From contig NZ_LT629791.1 of assembly GCF_900105925.1 (NCBI RefSeq), positions 3,569,278-3,633,277 on the forward strand: a stretch of DNA of 64,000 nt, in the 5' to 3' direction. Shown here in pieces: positions 43,901 to 51,311 of the stretch. The DNA comes from Jiangella alkaliphila (GTDB lineage Bacteria; Actinomycetota; Actinomycetes; Jiangellales; Jiangellaceae). Each line of letters begins with the position of its first letter. The stretch's first letter is position 1. A program made the translations under genes and the position numbers. Below the pieces are notes generated by a model. It did no database searches. It saw only the letters and a list, made by a program, of their open reading frames with translations, and had not been told where the DNA came from.

Positions 43901-44191
43901 CACGGCGTCCGGGTCCAGCGCCAGCCGGTAACCGGCCGGGTGCGACTCGACCGCCAGCCCCGGCAGCGCCCGCCGCAGCCGCGACACCAGCGCCTGCAGG
44001 GCGTTCGCGGCCCCGGCCGGCGGGTCGTCGCCCCAGATGCCGTCGACCAGCTGGGCCGCCGGTACCAGCCGGCCCGGCGCGATCGCCAGGATGATCAGCA
44101 GTGTGCGCAGCCGCGCGCCGGCCACATAGACCGGCGCGTCGTCGTCGCGGACCTCCAGCGGTCCCAGGATCCCGATGCGCACCGGAGGCAT
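40958..44191 (-). CDS. AfsR/SARP-type regulator: OmpR-like DBD, BTAD, NB-ARC ATPase and helical repeats
   Basis: A 1077-residue regulator. Residues 1-95 are an OmpR-like winged helix ('IGILGPLEVRDDDAPVYVAGARLRTLLIILAI'), and about 100-245 form the bacterial transcriptional activation domain. The STAND/NB-ARC ATPase follows at about 280-560, with 'LTGPGGSGKTRLAGEASRAL' (Walker A) and 'TALLVLDNCEHVID' (Walker B). The remainder is a TPR-like helical region. SARP proteins activate promoters carrying 11-bp spaced heptamers, such as those before the adjacent exporter. The start at 44191 is the natural family N-terminus. Confidence 0.92.
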   Translation of the reverse strand: MPPVRIGILGPLEVRDDDAPVYVAGARLRTLLIILAIAPGRLVPAAQLVDGIWGDDPPAGAANALQALVSRLRRALPGLAVESHPAGYRLALDPDAVDAARFERLVAAARSAPDDAALEDGLRAALALWRGPALLDVAESEYFEAARARLEELRLTATEDRVDAALRLGRGAGLTTELTTLVAEYPLRERLVGQLLRALVAAGRPAAALAAYERTREALADELGTDPSAELAALHTSILRGELPPAAPAAAAPPPVPAAAPAERPASRTNLRAGLTSFVGRDADVARVRDLVGEYRLTTLTGPGGSGKTRLAGEASRALVDRMPDGVWLVELAPVADGADLPAALLGALDLRDQTFGITTDDPAGRLVAALRTRTALLVLDNCEHVIDAAAALADRLLGECPDLRILATSREPLGITGEAVWPVEPLALPPEHDGDAGDLLRFDAVRLLVDRARAVRPGFALTDADAPAVARICRALDGMPLAIELAAARLRTITVEQLAARLDDRFHLLTGGSRTALPRHQTLRAVVDWSWELLPEPERVVLRRLAVFVHGATAEAAARVCGDGADVLDQLISLSDKSLLVVDDDGDTPRYRMLETIKAYGRERLVEAGELETARRAHMSWLIELAETAEPYLHRAEQLEWLRRLRAAHDDITAGLRRAIAADDAENAIRLVVACGWYWWLGGHKAEGTELAIQALSVPGDTDREARATACAAVAFLITSGVGDLRDAAKWVQQARNLTVGIERPGPFLRFMAPLSVILDPEHDPRATLAAALEPLLNDPDPWFRAQARMTRAQMLGSKDREADVSTALAEFRAAGERWGISYALTMLADLHARRGELDLAIERYDEAIVVITEIGTIDDVVIMRSRLAQLRWLVGDHAGSAAAVAQAERDAEQVTWADGLAIMALNRAGLATWAGDSATARQQLERAQALLRDVPVHPVFQAVVLETQARLDASEGRWDAAAEARAEALGAVMTGEADEESVGHVLAGIVEHALRADRPADAVRLLAGIDVLAGGLDRSVPQAVHAEEAARAALGDGAASEVLAATKRELLAVDGDAAGSRVRELAASVLGLPIP

Positions 44192-44217
44192 TGTGCCTCA
44201 GCGCCGCCGTCCTCCGG

Positions 44218-45033
44218 CTACGCCCGCAGCTCGGCGACGACGGCGTCGCTGTACACGGGCCAGTTCTCGGCCGCCCAGGAGCCGAAGTCGCGGTCGGCCA
44301 GCGCGACGCAGGCGGCGTCCAGCTCTGGGTCGACCCAGAGGAAGGTGCCGGCCTGGCCGAAGTGGCCGAACGTGCGCGGCGAGTTCGTCGCGCCCGTCCA
44401 GTGCGGGGACTTGCCGTCGCGGAGCTCGAAGCCGAGGCCCCAGTCGTTGGGGCTCTGCATGCCGAAGCCGGGCAGCACGCCGACCAGGCCAGGGAACTGC
44501 ACCGTGGTCGCCTGCTGGAGGGTGGACGGGTCAAGCAGGGCGGGGGAGAGCAGCTCGGCGGCGAACCGGGCGAGGTCGGCCACCGTCGACCGCGCGCCCG
44601 ACGCCGGTGACCCCTCGTAGACCGTCCCGGTCATGCCGAGCGGGCCGAGCAGGCCGTCGCGGACGTAGTCGGCGAACGGGATGCCCGACCGCTTCGCGAC
44701 GTGGTCGGCCAGCTGCTCGAAGCCGGCGTTGGAGTACAACCGGCGCCGGCCGGGCGCCCAGGCGACCTTGTGCTCGTCGAAGGCCAGGCCGGACGTGTGC
44801 GCCAGCAGGTGCGCGACGGTGGAGCCCTCGGGCCCGGCGGGGTCGTCGAGGTGCACGGCGCCCTCCTCCACCGCGATGAGCACGGCGTAGGCCGTCAGCG
44901 GCTTCGTCACCGACGCCAGCCGGAACGCGCGGTGCTGGTCGCCGTGCGTCCCCGCCACCGTGCCGCCGGCCCGCACCACGGCCGTCGCCGCGTTGTCGAC
45001 CGGCCACTGCTCCACCATGCGCACGCTGTCCAT
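44218..45033 (-). CDS. Beta-lactamase/serine hydrolase family protein
   Basis: A 271-residue penicillin-binding-protein-fold hydrolase. 'RLASVTKPLTAYAVL' carries SxxK, 'RRLYSNAGFEQLADHV' gives YxN, and 'FGHFGQAGTFLWVDP' the HxG-type third motif. There is no signal peptide, so it is probably a cytoplasmic esterase or peptidase-like class C hydrolase rather than a drug-resistance enzyme. It is a single gene between the SARP gene and the M3 peptidase. Confidence 0.88.
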   Translation of the reverse strand: MDSVRMVEQWPVDNAATAVVRAGGTVAGTHGDQHRAFRLASVTKPLTAYAVLIAVEEGAVHLDDPAGPEGSTVAHLLAHTSGLAFDEHKVAWAPGRRRLYSNAGFEQLADHVAKRSGIPFADYVRDGLLGPLGMTGTVYEGSPASGARSTVADLARFAAELLSPALLDPSTLQQATTVQFPGLVGVLPGFGMQSPNDWGLGFELRDGKSPHWTGATNSPRTFGHFGQAGTFLWVDPELDAACVALADRDFGSWAAENWPVYSDAVVAELRA

Positions 45034-45072
45034 GAGCCCGAGATTACGCGTCGCCGGACCGCCCGGTCGCGG

Positions 45073-47118
45073 CTAGTGGGTGAGGCCACGGCGGACCAGC
45101 AGCGGCTCGATCTGCGGGTCGCGGCCGCGGAAGTTGCGGAACGCCAGCATCGAGTCGATACTGCCGCCGCGCGAGAGCAGCTCGCGGCGGAAGTGGTCGC
45201 CGTTGGCGCGCAGCAGGCCGCCGTTGTCCTTGAACCACTCGACGGTGTCGGCGTCGAGGACCTCGCTCCAGATGTAGGAGTAGTAGCCCGCGCTGTAGCC
45301 GCCGGAGAAGACGTGCGCGAAGTACGACGTCCGGTAGCGCGGCGGCACCGACTCCAGCGCGACGCCGGCCTGCTCGAGCGCGGCCGCCTCGAACGCCAGC
45401 GGGTCCTCGACGACGGTGCCCGGCGCGATCTCGTGCCACGCGAGGTCGAGCAGCGTCGCCGCCAGGTACTCCGTCGTCGCGAAGCCCTCGCCCCAGAGCT
45501 GCGAGTCGAGCAGCCGCTGGACCAGCTCCTGGGGGAGCGGCTCGCCGGTCTCGTGGTGAACGGCGTAGTTGGCCAGCACCTCGGGCCAGACCGCCCACAT
45601 CTCGTTGACCTGCGACGGGAACTCGACGAAGTCGCGCAGCACGTTGGTGCCGGAGAACGTCGGGTAGGTGACGTCGGAGAACAGGCCGTGCAGGGCGTGG
45701 CCGAACTCGTGGAACATGGTGTTGACCTCGTCGAACGTCAGCAGCGCAGGCTCGCCGGCCGGCGGCTTGACGATGTTGAGGTTGTTGATGACGACGGGCT
45801 TGGTGCCCAGCAGCTCGGACTGCTCGACGAAGGAGTTCATCCAGGCGCCGCCGCGCTTGGAGTCGCGGGTGAAGAAGTCGCCGACGAACAGGCCGAGCCC
45901 GCTGCCGTCCTCGTCGAACACCTCGAAGACGCGGGCGTCGGGGTGGTAGGCGACGAGGTCGGTGCGCTCGGTGAACGACAGGCCATACAGCTTCCCGGCC
46001 GCGTAGAACACGCCGTCGCGCAGCACCCGGTCCAGCTCGAAGTACGGCCGCAGCTGCGCGGCGTCGATGTCGTAGGTCTGGCGCCGGACCTGGTCGGAGT
46101 AGTGCGCCCAGTCCCACGCCTGCAGCTCGAACTCGTCGCCGATGGCCGCCTGCAGCTTGGCCGCCTCGGCGTGCGCGTTGGCGACGGCGGCCGGGGTCAG
46201 CTTGCCGAGCATGTCGTGGACGGCGGCGGGCGTCTTGGCGGTGCTGTCCTCGAGCACGTACGTGGCGTGGTCGGGGTGGCCGAACAGCGCCGCCCGCTCG
46301 GCCCGCAGCGTCGCGATGCGCGCGGCCGTCGGCAGGGTGTCGTTCTCGTCGCCGTGCGCTCCGCGGCTGATCGACGCGCGGTGGATGCGCTCGCGCAGCG
46401 CCCGGTTCGTGAGCGACGTCAGCACCGGCTGGCCGCTCGGCAGCCCCAGCGTGATGACGTACTGGCCGTCGAGGCCGCGCTCGCGGGCGGTCTCGGCCGC
46501 GGCGGTGACGGCGTCGGCGGCCAGCCCGTCGAGCTCGGCGGCGTCGTCGACCAGGACGGCCGTCGCGTTGGTGTCGTTGAGCAGCTTGTTCTGGAAGGCC
46601 GTCTGGAGCGCGGACAGCTCCTCGTTGATCTCGCGCAGTCGAGCCTGCTGCCCGTCGGTCAGCCCGGCGCCGGCGCGGACGAAGTCGAGGTGGTAGCGCT
46701 CCACCAGCCGCCGCGACTCCGGGTCGAGGTCACCGGCCGACGGCAGCAGCGCCTCGATGCGCGCGAACAGCCGTCCGTCGAGGTGGATGGCGTCGGAGTG
46801 GGCGGCCAGCTTCGGCGAGATCTCGGCCTGGATGGCCTGGATCTCGTCGTCCGCGTCGGACGACGCCTGGTTGAAGAACACCGCCGCCACGCGCTGCAGC
46901 AGCTGCCCGGACCGTTCGAGCGCCACGAGGGTGTTCTCGAACGTCGGCGGCTCGGGGTCGGTGGCGATGGCCTCGACCTCGGCGAGCTGCTCGGACATGC
47001 CCCGCTCGAACGCCGGACCGTAGTGGGCGTTCTCGATGCGCTCGAACGGTGGCAGCCGGTACGGCAGCTCGCTGATGGCGTCGAACGGATTCTGCGCTTC
47101 CGCGCCAGGAGTCTGCAT
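45073..47118 (-). CDS. M3-family oligopeptidase (peptidyl-dipeptidase Dcp-like)
   Basis: A 681-residue zinc metallopeptidase. 'TMFHEFGHALHGLFS' has the HExxH motif, followed by the downstream Glu in 'DFVEFPSQVNEMW', the M3 arrangement. No signal peptide is seen, so it probably trims peptides in the cytoplasm. Length matches bacterial Dcp and oligopeptidase A. Confidence 0.93.
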   Translation of the reverse strand: MQTPGAEAQNPFDAISELPYRLPPFERIENAHYGPAFERGMSEQLAEVEAIATDPEPPTFENTLVALERSGQLLQRVAAVFFNQASSDADDEIQAIQAEISPKLAAHSDAIHLDGRLFARIEALLPSAGDLDPESRRLVERYHLDFVRAGAGLTDGQQARLREINEELSALQTAFQNKLLNDTNATAVLVDDAAELDGLAADAVTAAAETARERGLDGQYVITLGLPSGQPVLTSLTNRALRERIHRASISRGAHGDENDTLPTAARIATLRAERAALFGHPDHATYVLEDSTAKTPAAVHDMLGKLTPAAVANAHAEAAKLQAAIGDEFELQAWDWAHYSDQVRRQTYDIDAAQLRPYFELDRVLRDGVFYAAGKLYGLSFTERTDLVAYHPDARVFEVFDEDGSGLGLFVGDFFTRDSKRGGAWMNSFVEQSELLGTKPVVINNLNIVKPPAGEPALLTFDEVNTMFHEFGHALHGLFSDVTYPTFSGTNVLRDFVEFPSQVNEMWAVWPEVLANYAVHHETGEPLPQELVQRLLDSQLWGEGFATTEYLAATLLDLAWHEIAPGTVVEDPLAFEAAALEQAGVALESVPPRYRTSYFAHVFSGGYSAGYYSYIWSEVLDADTVEWFKDNGGLLRANGDHFRRELLSRGGSIDSMLAFRNFRGRDPQIEPLLVRRGLTH

Positions 47119-47127
47119 GGTCGCACG

Positions 47128-48246
47128 CTACCCGAGCAGCGACGACGGATCGCTGCCCGGTTCGTCCGCCAGCGGGACCGCCGCCGGTCGTTCGGCCTGC
47201 GCTTCGACGGCGACGCTGCCGCCGCCTGTCGCCGCGGACCGGAGCATCGATTCCATGACGTCGAGCACGTGCAGCGCCAGCGTCCCGGACGCCCGCGCCG
47301 CGCCCGCCGTCGGCGCCGTCATCAGTTCGGCGACGCCCAGGCCGCGGCCGCCGTGGCGGTACCCGGCCGAGACCGGCAGCGGCTCCCAGCCGTCGCCGTC
47401 CAGGCGCCGCAGCAGCACGTCGCCGTCGAACCGGTTCGGGTCGGGCACGACCAGTGACCCGTCCGGCCCGTGCACCTCGATCGGCTCGGCCCGCGTCGCG
47501 ACGGCGTCGAAGCTCATCGTGACGGTGGACAGCGCGCCGGATGCGTGCGTGAGCACGCCGGTGACGTGCGACAGCACCTCGACCGGGACCTCCTCGCCGG
47601 CCCGCGGCCCGCTGCCGATCGTCCGCGCCGGCCGTGCCGTGCTGCCGGCGCCCAGCACCGACGTCACCGGCCCGAGCAGCGTGACCAGCGTCGTCACGTA
47701 GTACGGGCCCATGTCGAGCAGCGGCCCGCCGCCGGCGGCGTAGTAGAAGTCCGGGTTCGGGTGCCAGCGCTCGTGGCCCGGGCTGACGAACGTCGCCGTC
47801 GCCGCCGTCGGTGTGCCGATCAGCCCGGCGTCGATCGCCTGGCGCGCAGTCTGCACGCCGGTCCCCAGGACGGTGTCGGGCGCGCCGCCGACCCGCACCC
47901 CGGCGGCCTCGCCCGCCGCCAGCACCCGCCGTCCGCCGGCCACCGTCGCGGCCAGCGGCTTCTCGGTGTAGACGGACTTCCCGGCCTCGACGGCGGCGAG
48001 CGCGATCGGCTCGTGCCCGGCCGGGGGCGTGAGGTTGAGGACGACGTCGACGTCCGGGTCGGCGAGCAGCGCGTCGACGGTGAGCGCGCGCACCGCGTCG
48101 AGGCCGGCGACGGCAGCCCGCGCCCGGTCCTGGTCGAGGTCGGCCACGGCGACGACGCGGACGGTGCTCAGCCGGCGCAGCGTGTCGAGATACTGCCCGG
48201 AGATCGCCCCGGTGCCGACGATGCCGATCCCTATCGCGCCGCCCAC
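47128..48246 (-). CDS. Gfo/Idh/MocA family oxidoreductase
   Basis: A 372-residue dehydrogenase with 'IGIGIVGTGAISGQYLDTLRRL' (Rossmann), 'GKSVYTEKPLAAT' (EKP) and 'AGGGPLLDMGPYYVTTLVTLLGP' (catalytic domain). The GTG start at 48246 overlaps the ThuA-like gene by 16 bases, so they form an operon. ThuA and Gfo/Idh pairs act in sugar or polyol breakdown; the substrate is unknown. Confidence 0.88.
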   Translation of the reverse strand: MGGAIGIGIVGTGAISGQYLDTLRRLSTVRVVAVADLDQDRARAAVAGLDAVRALTVDALLADPDVDVVLNLTPPAGHEPIALAAVEAGKSVYTEKPLAATVAGGRRVLAAGEAAGVRVGGAPDTVLGTGVQTARQAIDAGLIGTPTAATATFVSPGHERWHPNPDFYYAAGGGPLLDMGPYYVTTLVTLLGPVTSVLGAGSTARPARTIGSGPRAGEEVPVEVLSHVTGVLTHASGALSTVTMSFDAVATRAEPIEVHGPDGSLVVPDPNRFDGDVLLRRLDGDGWEPLPVSAGYRHGGRGLGVAELMTAPTAGAARASGTLALHVLDVMESMLRSAATGGGSVAVEAQAERPAAVPLADEPGSDPSSLLG

Positions 48247-48923
48247 AGCAGTCCTCTCTCGACGATGGTCCGGACGTTCGGGTCGGCCAGGACGTCCGGC
48301 TGGTGGCCCGGCGTCGCGACGAACACCCGGCCGGCGCCCCACTCGCGGGTCCAGACCGCCGGGCAGGTGACCGGGCGGCGCCACGGCTGGTCCGGCCGGG
48401 CCGGGTGGTTGGTGGTCGCGAGCACGTCGCTGTAGCCGTCGGTGAGCACCCAGTACTGCTCGGTCTCCAGCTCGAAGTCGGTCAGCCCCGCGACGATCGG
48501 GTGATCCGCCCGCTCCGGCACGATCTCGACCCGGTGCCGCAGGTAGTTGTTCTCCTGCGCGCCCGGCACGCACTGCTCGGCCGGCCGGCTCGGGTGCGTC
48601 GCGAACTGGCCGCCGACCAGGTGCAGGTAGTCGGAGCTGCTGCGGAACGCGTCGACGATGCCGCCGTGCCAGCCGCCGAACCCGGTGCCGGCCCGCACCG
48701 CCGCCGTCAGCCCCGCCAGCTGCTCGGTGCTGATCTCGCCCATCGTCCAGCACTGCACGACGAGGTCGGTGGCGGCCATCGCGGCAGCGTCGGCATAGGC
48801 GTCCAGCGATTCCGCGACCCGCACGTCGAACCCGGCGTCGCGCAGGAACGGGACGAACAGGTCGGTCGACTCGACCGGCGCGTGGCCGGCCCAGCCGCCC
48901 CGGACGACCAGCGCCCGGCTCAT
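48231..48923 (-). CDS. ThuA-like (trehalose utilisation) domain protein
   Basis: A 230-residue protein of the ThuA/glutamine amidotransferase-like fold. It reads 'ALVVRGGWAGHAPVESTDLFVPFLRDAGFDV', 'GFGGWHGGIVDAFRSSSDYLHLVGGQFATHP' and 'PAVWTREWGAGRVFVATPGH'. Family members affect disaccharide or keto-sugar metabolism, but the reaction is unclear. The ATG overlaps the stop of a short upstream frame (48920-48964) by ATGA, so translation may be coupled. Confidence 0.88.
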   Translation of the reverse strand: MSRALVVRGGWAGHAPVESTDLFVPFLRDAGFDVRVAESLDAYADAAAMAATDLVVQCWTMGEISTEQLAGLTAAVRAGTGFGGWHGGIVDAFRSSSDYLHLVGGQFATHPSRPAEQCVPGAQENNYLRHRVEIVPERADHPIVAGLTDFELETEQYWVLTDGYSDVLATTNHPARPDQPWRRPVTCPAVWTREWGAGRVFVATPGHQPDVLADPNVRTIVERGLLWAAR

Positions 48924-48964
48924 CGCCGGGTCCCGGCGTGCTGGTGTGCGTCGATCAGCGGCAT
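48920..48964 (-). other. 14-residue frame resembling an amidohydrolase N-terminus
   Basis: The frame MPLIDAHQHAGTRR begins at an ATG preceded by GGAGGAG five bases away and stops at the ThuA ATG (ATGA). 'LIDAHQH' is the classic first strand and metal-binding motif of amidohydrolase-2 enzymes. It may be the remnant of a deleted gene that now serves as a leader for ThuA. Confidence 0.45.
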
Positions 48965-49077
48965 GCGGCTCCTCCATGGCGTCGAGTGGCGTCGATGGCG
49001 TCGCGGGCAGGCTACCTGCGCCTGTCCCGCTACAGTGACCACCGCCGGCCCGCGGACAGCCGGCGCGAGGAGAGCCC

Positions 49078-50004
49078 GTGGACACCACTTCCGGTACGGC
49101 GCAGCGCACCACGCACGCGCTCGAGCTCGGCACCACCCGCGCCGTCGTCTCGGAGTACGCCGCCGCGCTGCGCTCGCTGACCGTCGCCGGCACCGAGCTG
49201 ATCGAGCCGCACACCGCCGACGGCCCGCCGCCGCTGGCCGCCGGCGCCGTCCTCGTGCCCTGGCCCAACCGGGTCGACGGTGGCCGCTGGACGCACGACG
49301 GCGTCGAGCAGCGGCTCGAGGTGACCGAGCCGGCGGCCGGGCACGCGGTGCACGGCCTGCTGCTGCGCACCCGGTACGCGCGGGGATCCAGCACCGCCGC
49401 GTCGGTCACGCTGGCCGCCCCCGTCACGCCGCAGCCGGGCCACCCGTTCACGCTCGACACCTCGGTCGAGTACGAGCTCACGCCGGACGGCGTCGTCGTG
49501 CGGCACCGCCTGCGCAACGCCGGCGCCGGCCCCGCACCGGTCGCCCTGGGCATCCACCCGTACCTGCGCGTCGGCGACGTCCCGGCCCGCGACCTCACCC
49601 TCACCGTCCCCGGCCGCCGCGCGTTCCGCATCGACGAGCGCAACATCCCGACCGGCACCTACGACCTCACCGGCACCGGCGACGACCTGCGCGCCGGCGT
49701 CCGGGTCGGTGACGGTCCCCAGCACGCCTGCTTCACCGACCTCGACGTCACCGGCGGCGTCGTCACCAGCTCCCTGCGCGCCCCCGACGGCCGCGTCGTC
49801 GAGCTGTGGCAGGAGCCCGCCTTCGGCTACGTGCAGATGTGGGTCACCGACTACTTCCCGGGCCCGGGCGGCCCGGCCGACGCCGTCGCCGTCGAGCCCA
49901 TGACGGCGCCGCCCAACGCGCTGCGCACCGGCGAGGCGCTGCGCTGGCTGCTGCCCGACGAGACGTGGACGCTCACCTGGGGCCTGCGGCTCGTCCAGGG
50001 ATAG
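49078..50004 (+). CDS. Aldose 1-epimerase family protein
   Basis: A 308-residue galactose mutarotase-like protein. 'GAVLVPWPNRVDGGRWTHDG', 'HAVHGLLLRT' (His), 'ALGIHPYLRVG' (His) and 'GYVQMWVTDYFPGPGGPADAVAVEPMTAPPNA' (Glu) are the family motifs. It interconverts anomers of an aldose. The GTG start follows GAGGAG. It is divergent from the ThuA gene; three tandem TGGCGTCGA copies lie in the gap. Confidence 0.9.
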   Translation: MDTTSGTAQRTTHALELGTTRAVVSEYAAALRSLTVAGTELIEPHTADGPPPLAAGAVLVPWPNRVDGGRWTHDGVEQRLEVTEPAAGHAVHGLLLRTRYARGSSTAASVTLAAPVTPQPGHPFTLDTSVEYELTPDGVVVRHRLRNAGAGPAPVALGIHPYLRVGDVPARDLTLTVPGRRAFRIDERNIPTGTYDLTGTGDDLRAGVRVGDGPQHACFTDLDVTGGVVTSSLRAPDGRVVELWQEPAFGYVQMWVTDYFPGPGGPADAVAVEPMTAPPNALRTGEALRWLLPDETWTLTWGLRLVQG

Positions 50005-50032
50005 GTTGGGCTGGACGTGTGAGGAGATGTCG

Positions 50033-50989
50033 ATGAGCGCTGCGGCCGACGAGGAACGCGACGGCGTCCCGCTGACCCACCTCGACCAGCCGCTGTCCGA
50101 CGGCGACGGCGCCACCAAGCGCGACCTCGTCGACTACCTCGACGCCGTGCGCGAGCGGATCCTGCCCGGGCTCCAGGGGCGGCCGCTGTCGGTGGTCCGC
50201 GTCCGGCCCGGCCAGCCCGGCTTCATGCAGAAGAACGTCCCCAAGTACGCGCCGTCCTGGATCCCGACCGTGCAGCTGTGGGCGCAGGCGTCCAAGCGCG
50301 AGGTGTCGTACGCGCTGTGCAACGACCGCCGCACGCTGCTGTGGTTCGCCAACCAGCGTGCCGTCGAGTACCACCCGACGCTGGTGCTGGCCGAGCAGTG
50401 GGACGTGCCGACACACCTCATCATGGACATCGACCCGCCCGAGGGCGAGTCGTTCGCCGTCGCCGCGGCCGCCGCCCAGCTCGTCCGCCGGGCGCTGGAG
50501 AACGACGGCCTCGCCGGCGCCGTCAAAACCAGCGGCTCCAAGGGCGTGCACATCTTCGTGCCGCTGGAGCCGCAGTCGCACGAGGACGTCGCCGCTGCCA
50601 CCCGCGCGCTGGCTGCCCGCGCCGAGCGGCTGGACCCCGCGCTGGCCACCACCGCGTACATCAAGGAGGACCGCGGCGGGAAGGTGTTCCTGGACTCCAC
50701 CCGCTCCGGCGGCGCCACCGTCGTCGCCGCGTACAGCCCGCGGCTGCGGCCCGGCCTGCCGGTGTCGTACCCGGTCGCCTGGGACGACCTCGACTCCGTC
50801 ACACCGCTCGACTTCACCGTCCACACCGCCCCCGCCCTCCTCGGCGACACCGATCCGTGGGCTGCGGCCATGCCCGCGCCGCAGCGGCTGCCGGCCGATC
50901 TCGTCGAGGAAGGGCACACGATTCCGGTCGCCAGAGTCGTCGCCATGCACGAGGGCAAACGACGCGCTCGGGAGCGGCAGGAGCGGTAG
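50033..50989 (+). CDS. LigD-type primase-polymerase domain protein
   Basis: A 318-residue stand-alone polymerase domain of the archaeo-eukaryotic primase type found in NHEJ ligase LigD. 'LIMDIDPPEGESF' has the catalytic Asp pair, 'AVKTSGSKGVHIFVPLEP' the nucleotide-binding motif, and 'KEDRGGKVFLDSTRSGGATVVAAYSPR' a late motif. It could fill gaps during end-joining or act as a primase. No ku or ligase gene is beside it. ATG 50033 follows GAGGAG by six bases. Confidence 0.88.
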   Translation: MSAAADEERDGVPLTHLDQPLSDGDGATKRDLVDYLDAVRERILPGLQGRPLSVVRVRPGQPGFMQKNVPKYAPSWIPTVQLWAQASKREVSYALCNDRRTLLWFANQRAVEYHPTLVLAEQWDVPTHLIMDIDPPEGESFAVAAAAAQLVRRALENDGLAGAVKTSGSKGVHIFVPLEPQSHEDVAAATRALAARAERLDPALATTAYIKEDRGGKVFLDSTRSGGATVVAAYSPRLRPGLPVSYPVAWDDLDSVTPLDFTVHTAPALLGDTDPWAAAMPAPQRLPADLVEEGHTIPVARVVAMHEGKRRARERQER

Positions 50990-51098
50990 CCGCCGGCCGC
51001 GAGGTCTGACGTCAGTCCCTCATGAAAGTTGCGGCCGGTCAGCGGCATGCTAAGGTTCGCGGCGGCTCTAGACCATCCAGGAAGAGGAGCAACACAGC

Positions 51099-51302
51099 AT
51101 GGCGCAGGGCACTGTGAAGTGGTTCAACGGCGAGAAGGGCTTCGGCTTCATCGAGCAGGACGGCGGCGGCGCGGACGTCTTCGTCCACTACAGCGCGATC
51201 GCCTCCAGCGGCTTCCGCACGCTCGAGGACAACGCGCGGGTGGAGTTCGACATCACCCAGGGTCAGAAGGGCCCGCAGGCGGAGAACGTCCGCCCCATCT
51301 GA
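51099..51302 (+). CDS. cspA: Cold-shock protein
   Basis: A 67-residue CspA-type RNA chaperone. '[30 protein letters not shown]' contains both RNP motifs (KGFGFI and VFVHY). A GAGGAG ribosome site precedes the ATG. A strong hairpin follows 10 bases after the stop. Confidence 0.97.
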   Translation: MAQGTVKWFNGEKGFGFIEQDGGGADVFVHYSAIASSGFRTLEDNARVEFDITQGQKGPQAENVRPI

Positions 51303-51311
51303 GTCGTCACG

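Noticed and set aside
44218-45033. Beta-lactamase-fold gene as antibiotic resistance
   Set aside because: No signal peptide and esterase-like motifs; resistance cannot be supported.
48977-49004. Three tandem TGGCGTCGA copies as an operator
   Set aside because: They are short, GC-rich and close to local codon patterns; no matching regulator is evident.
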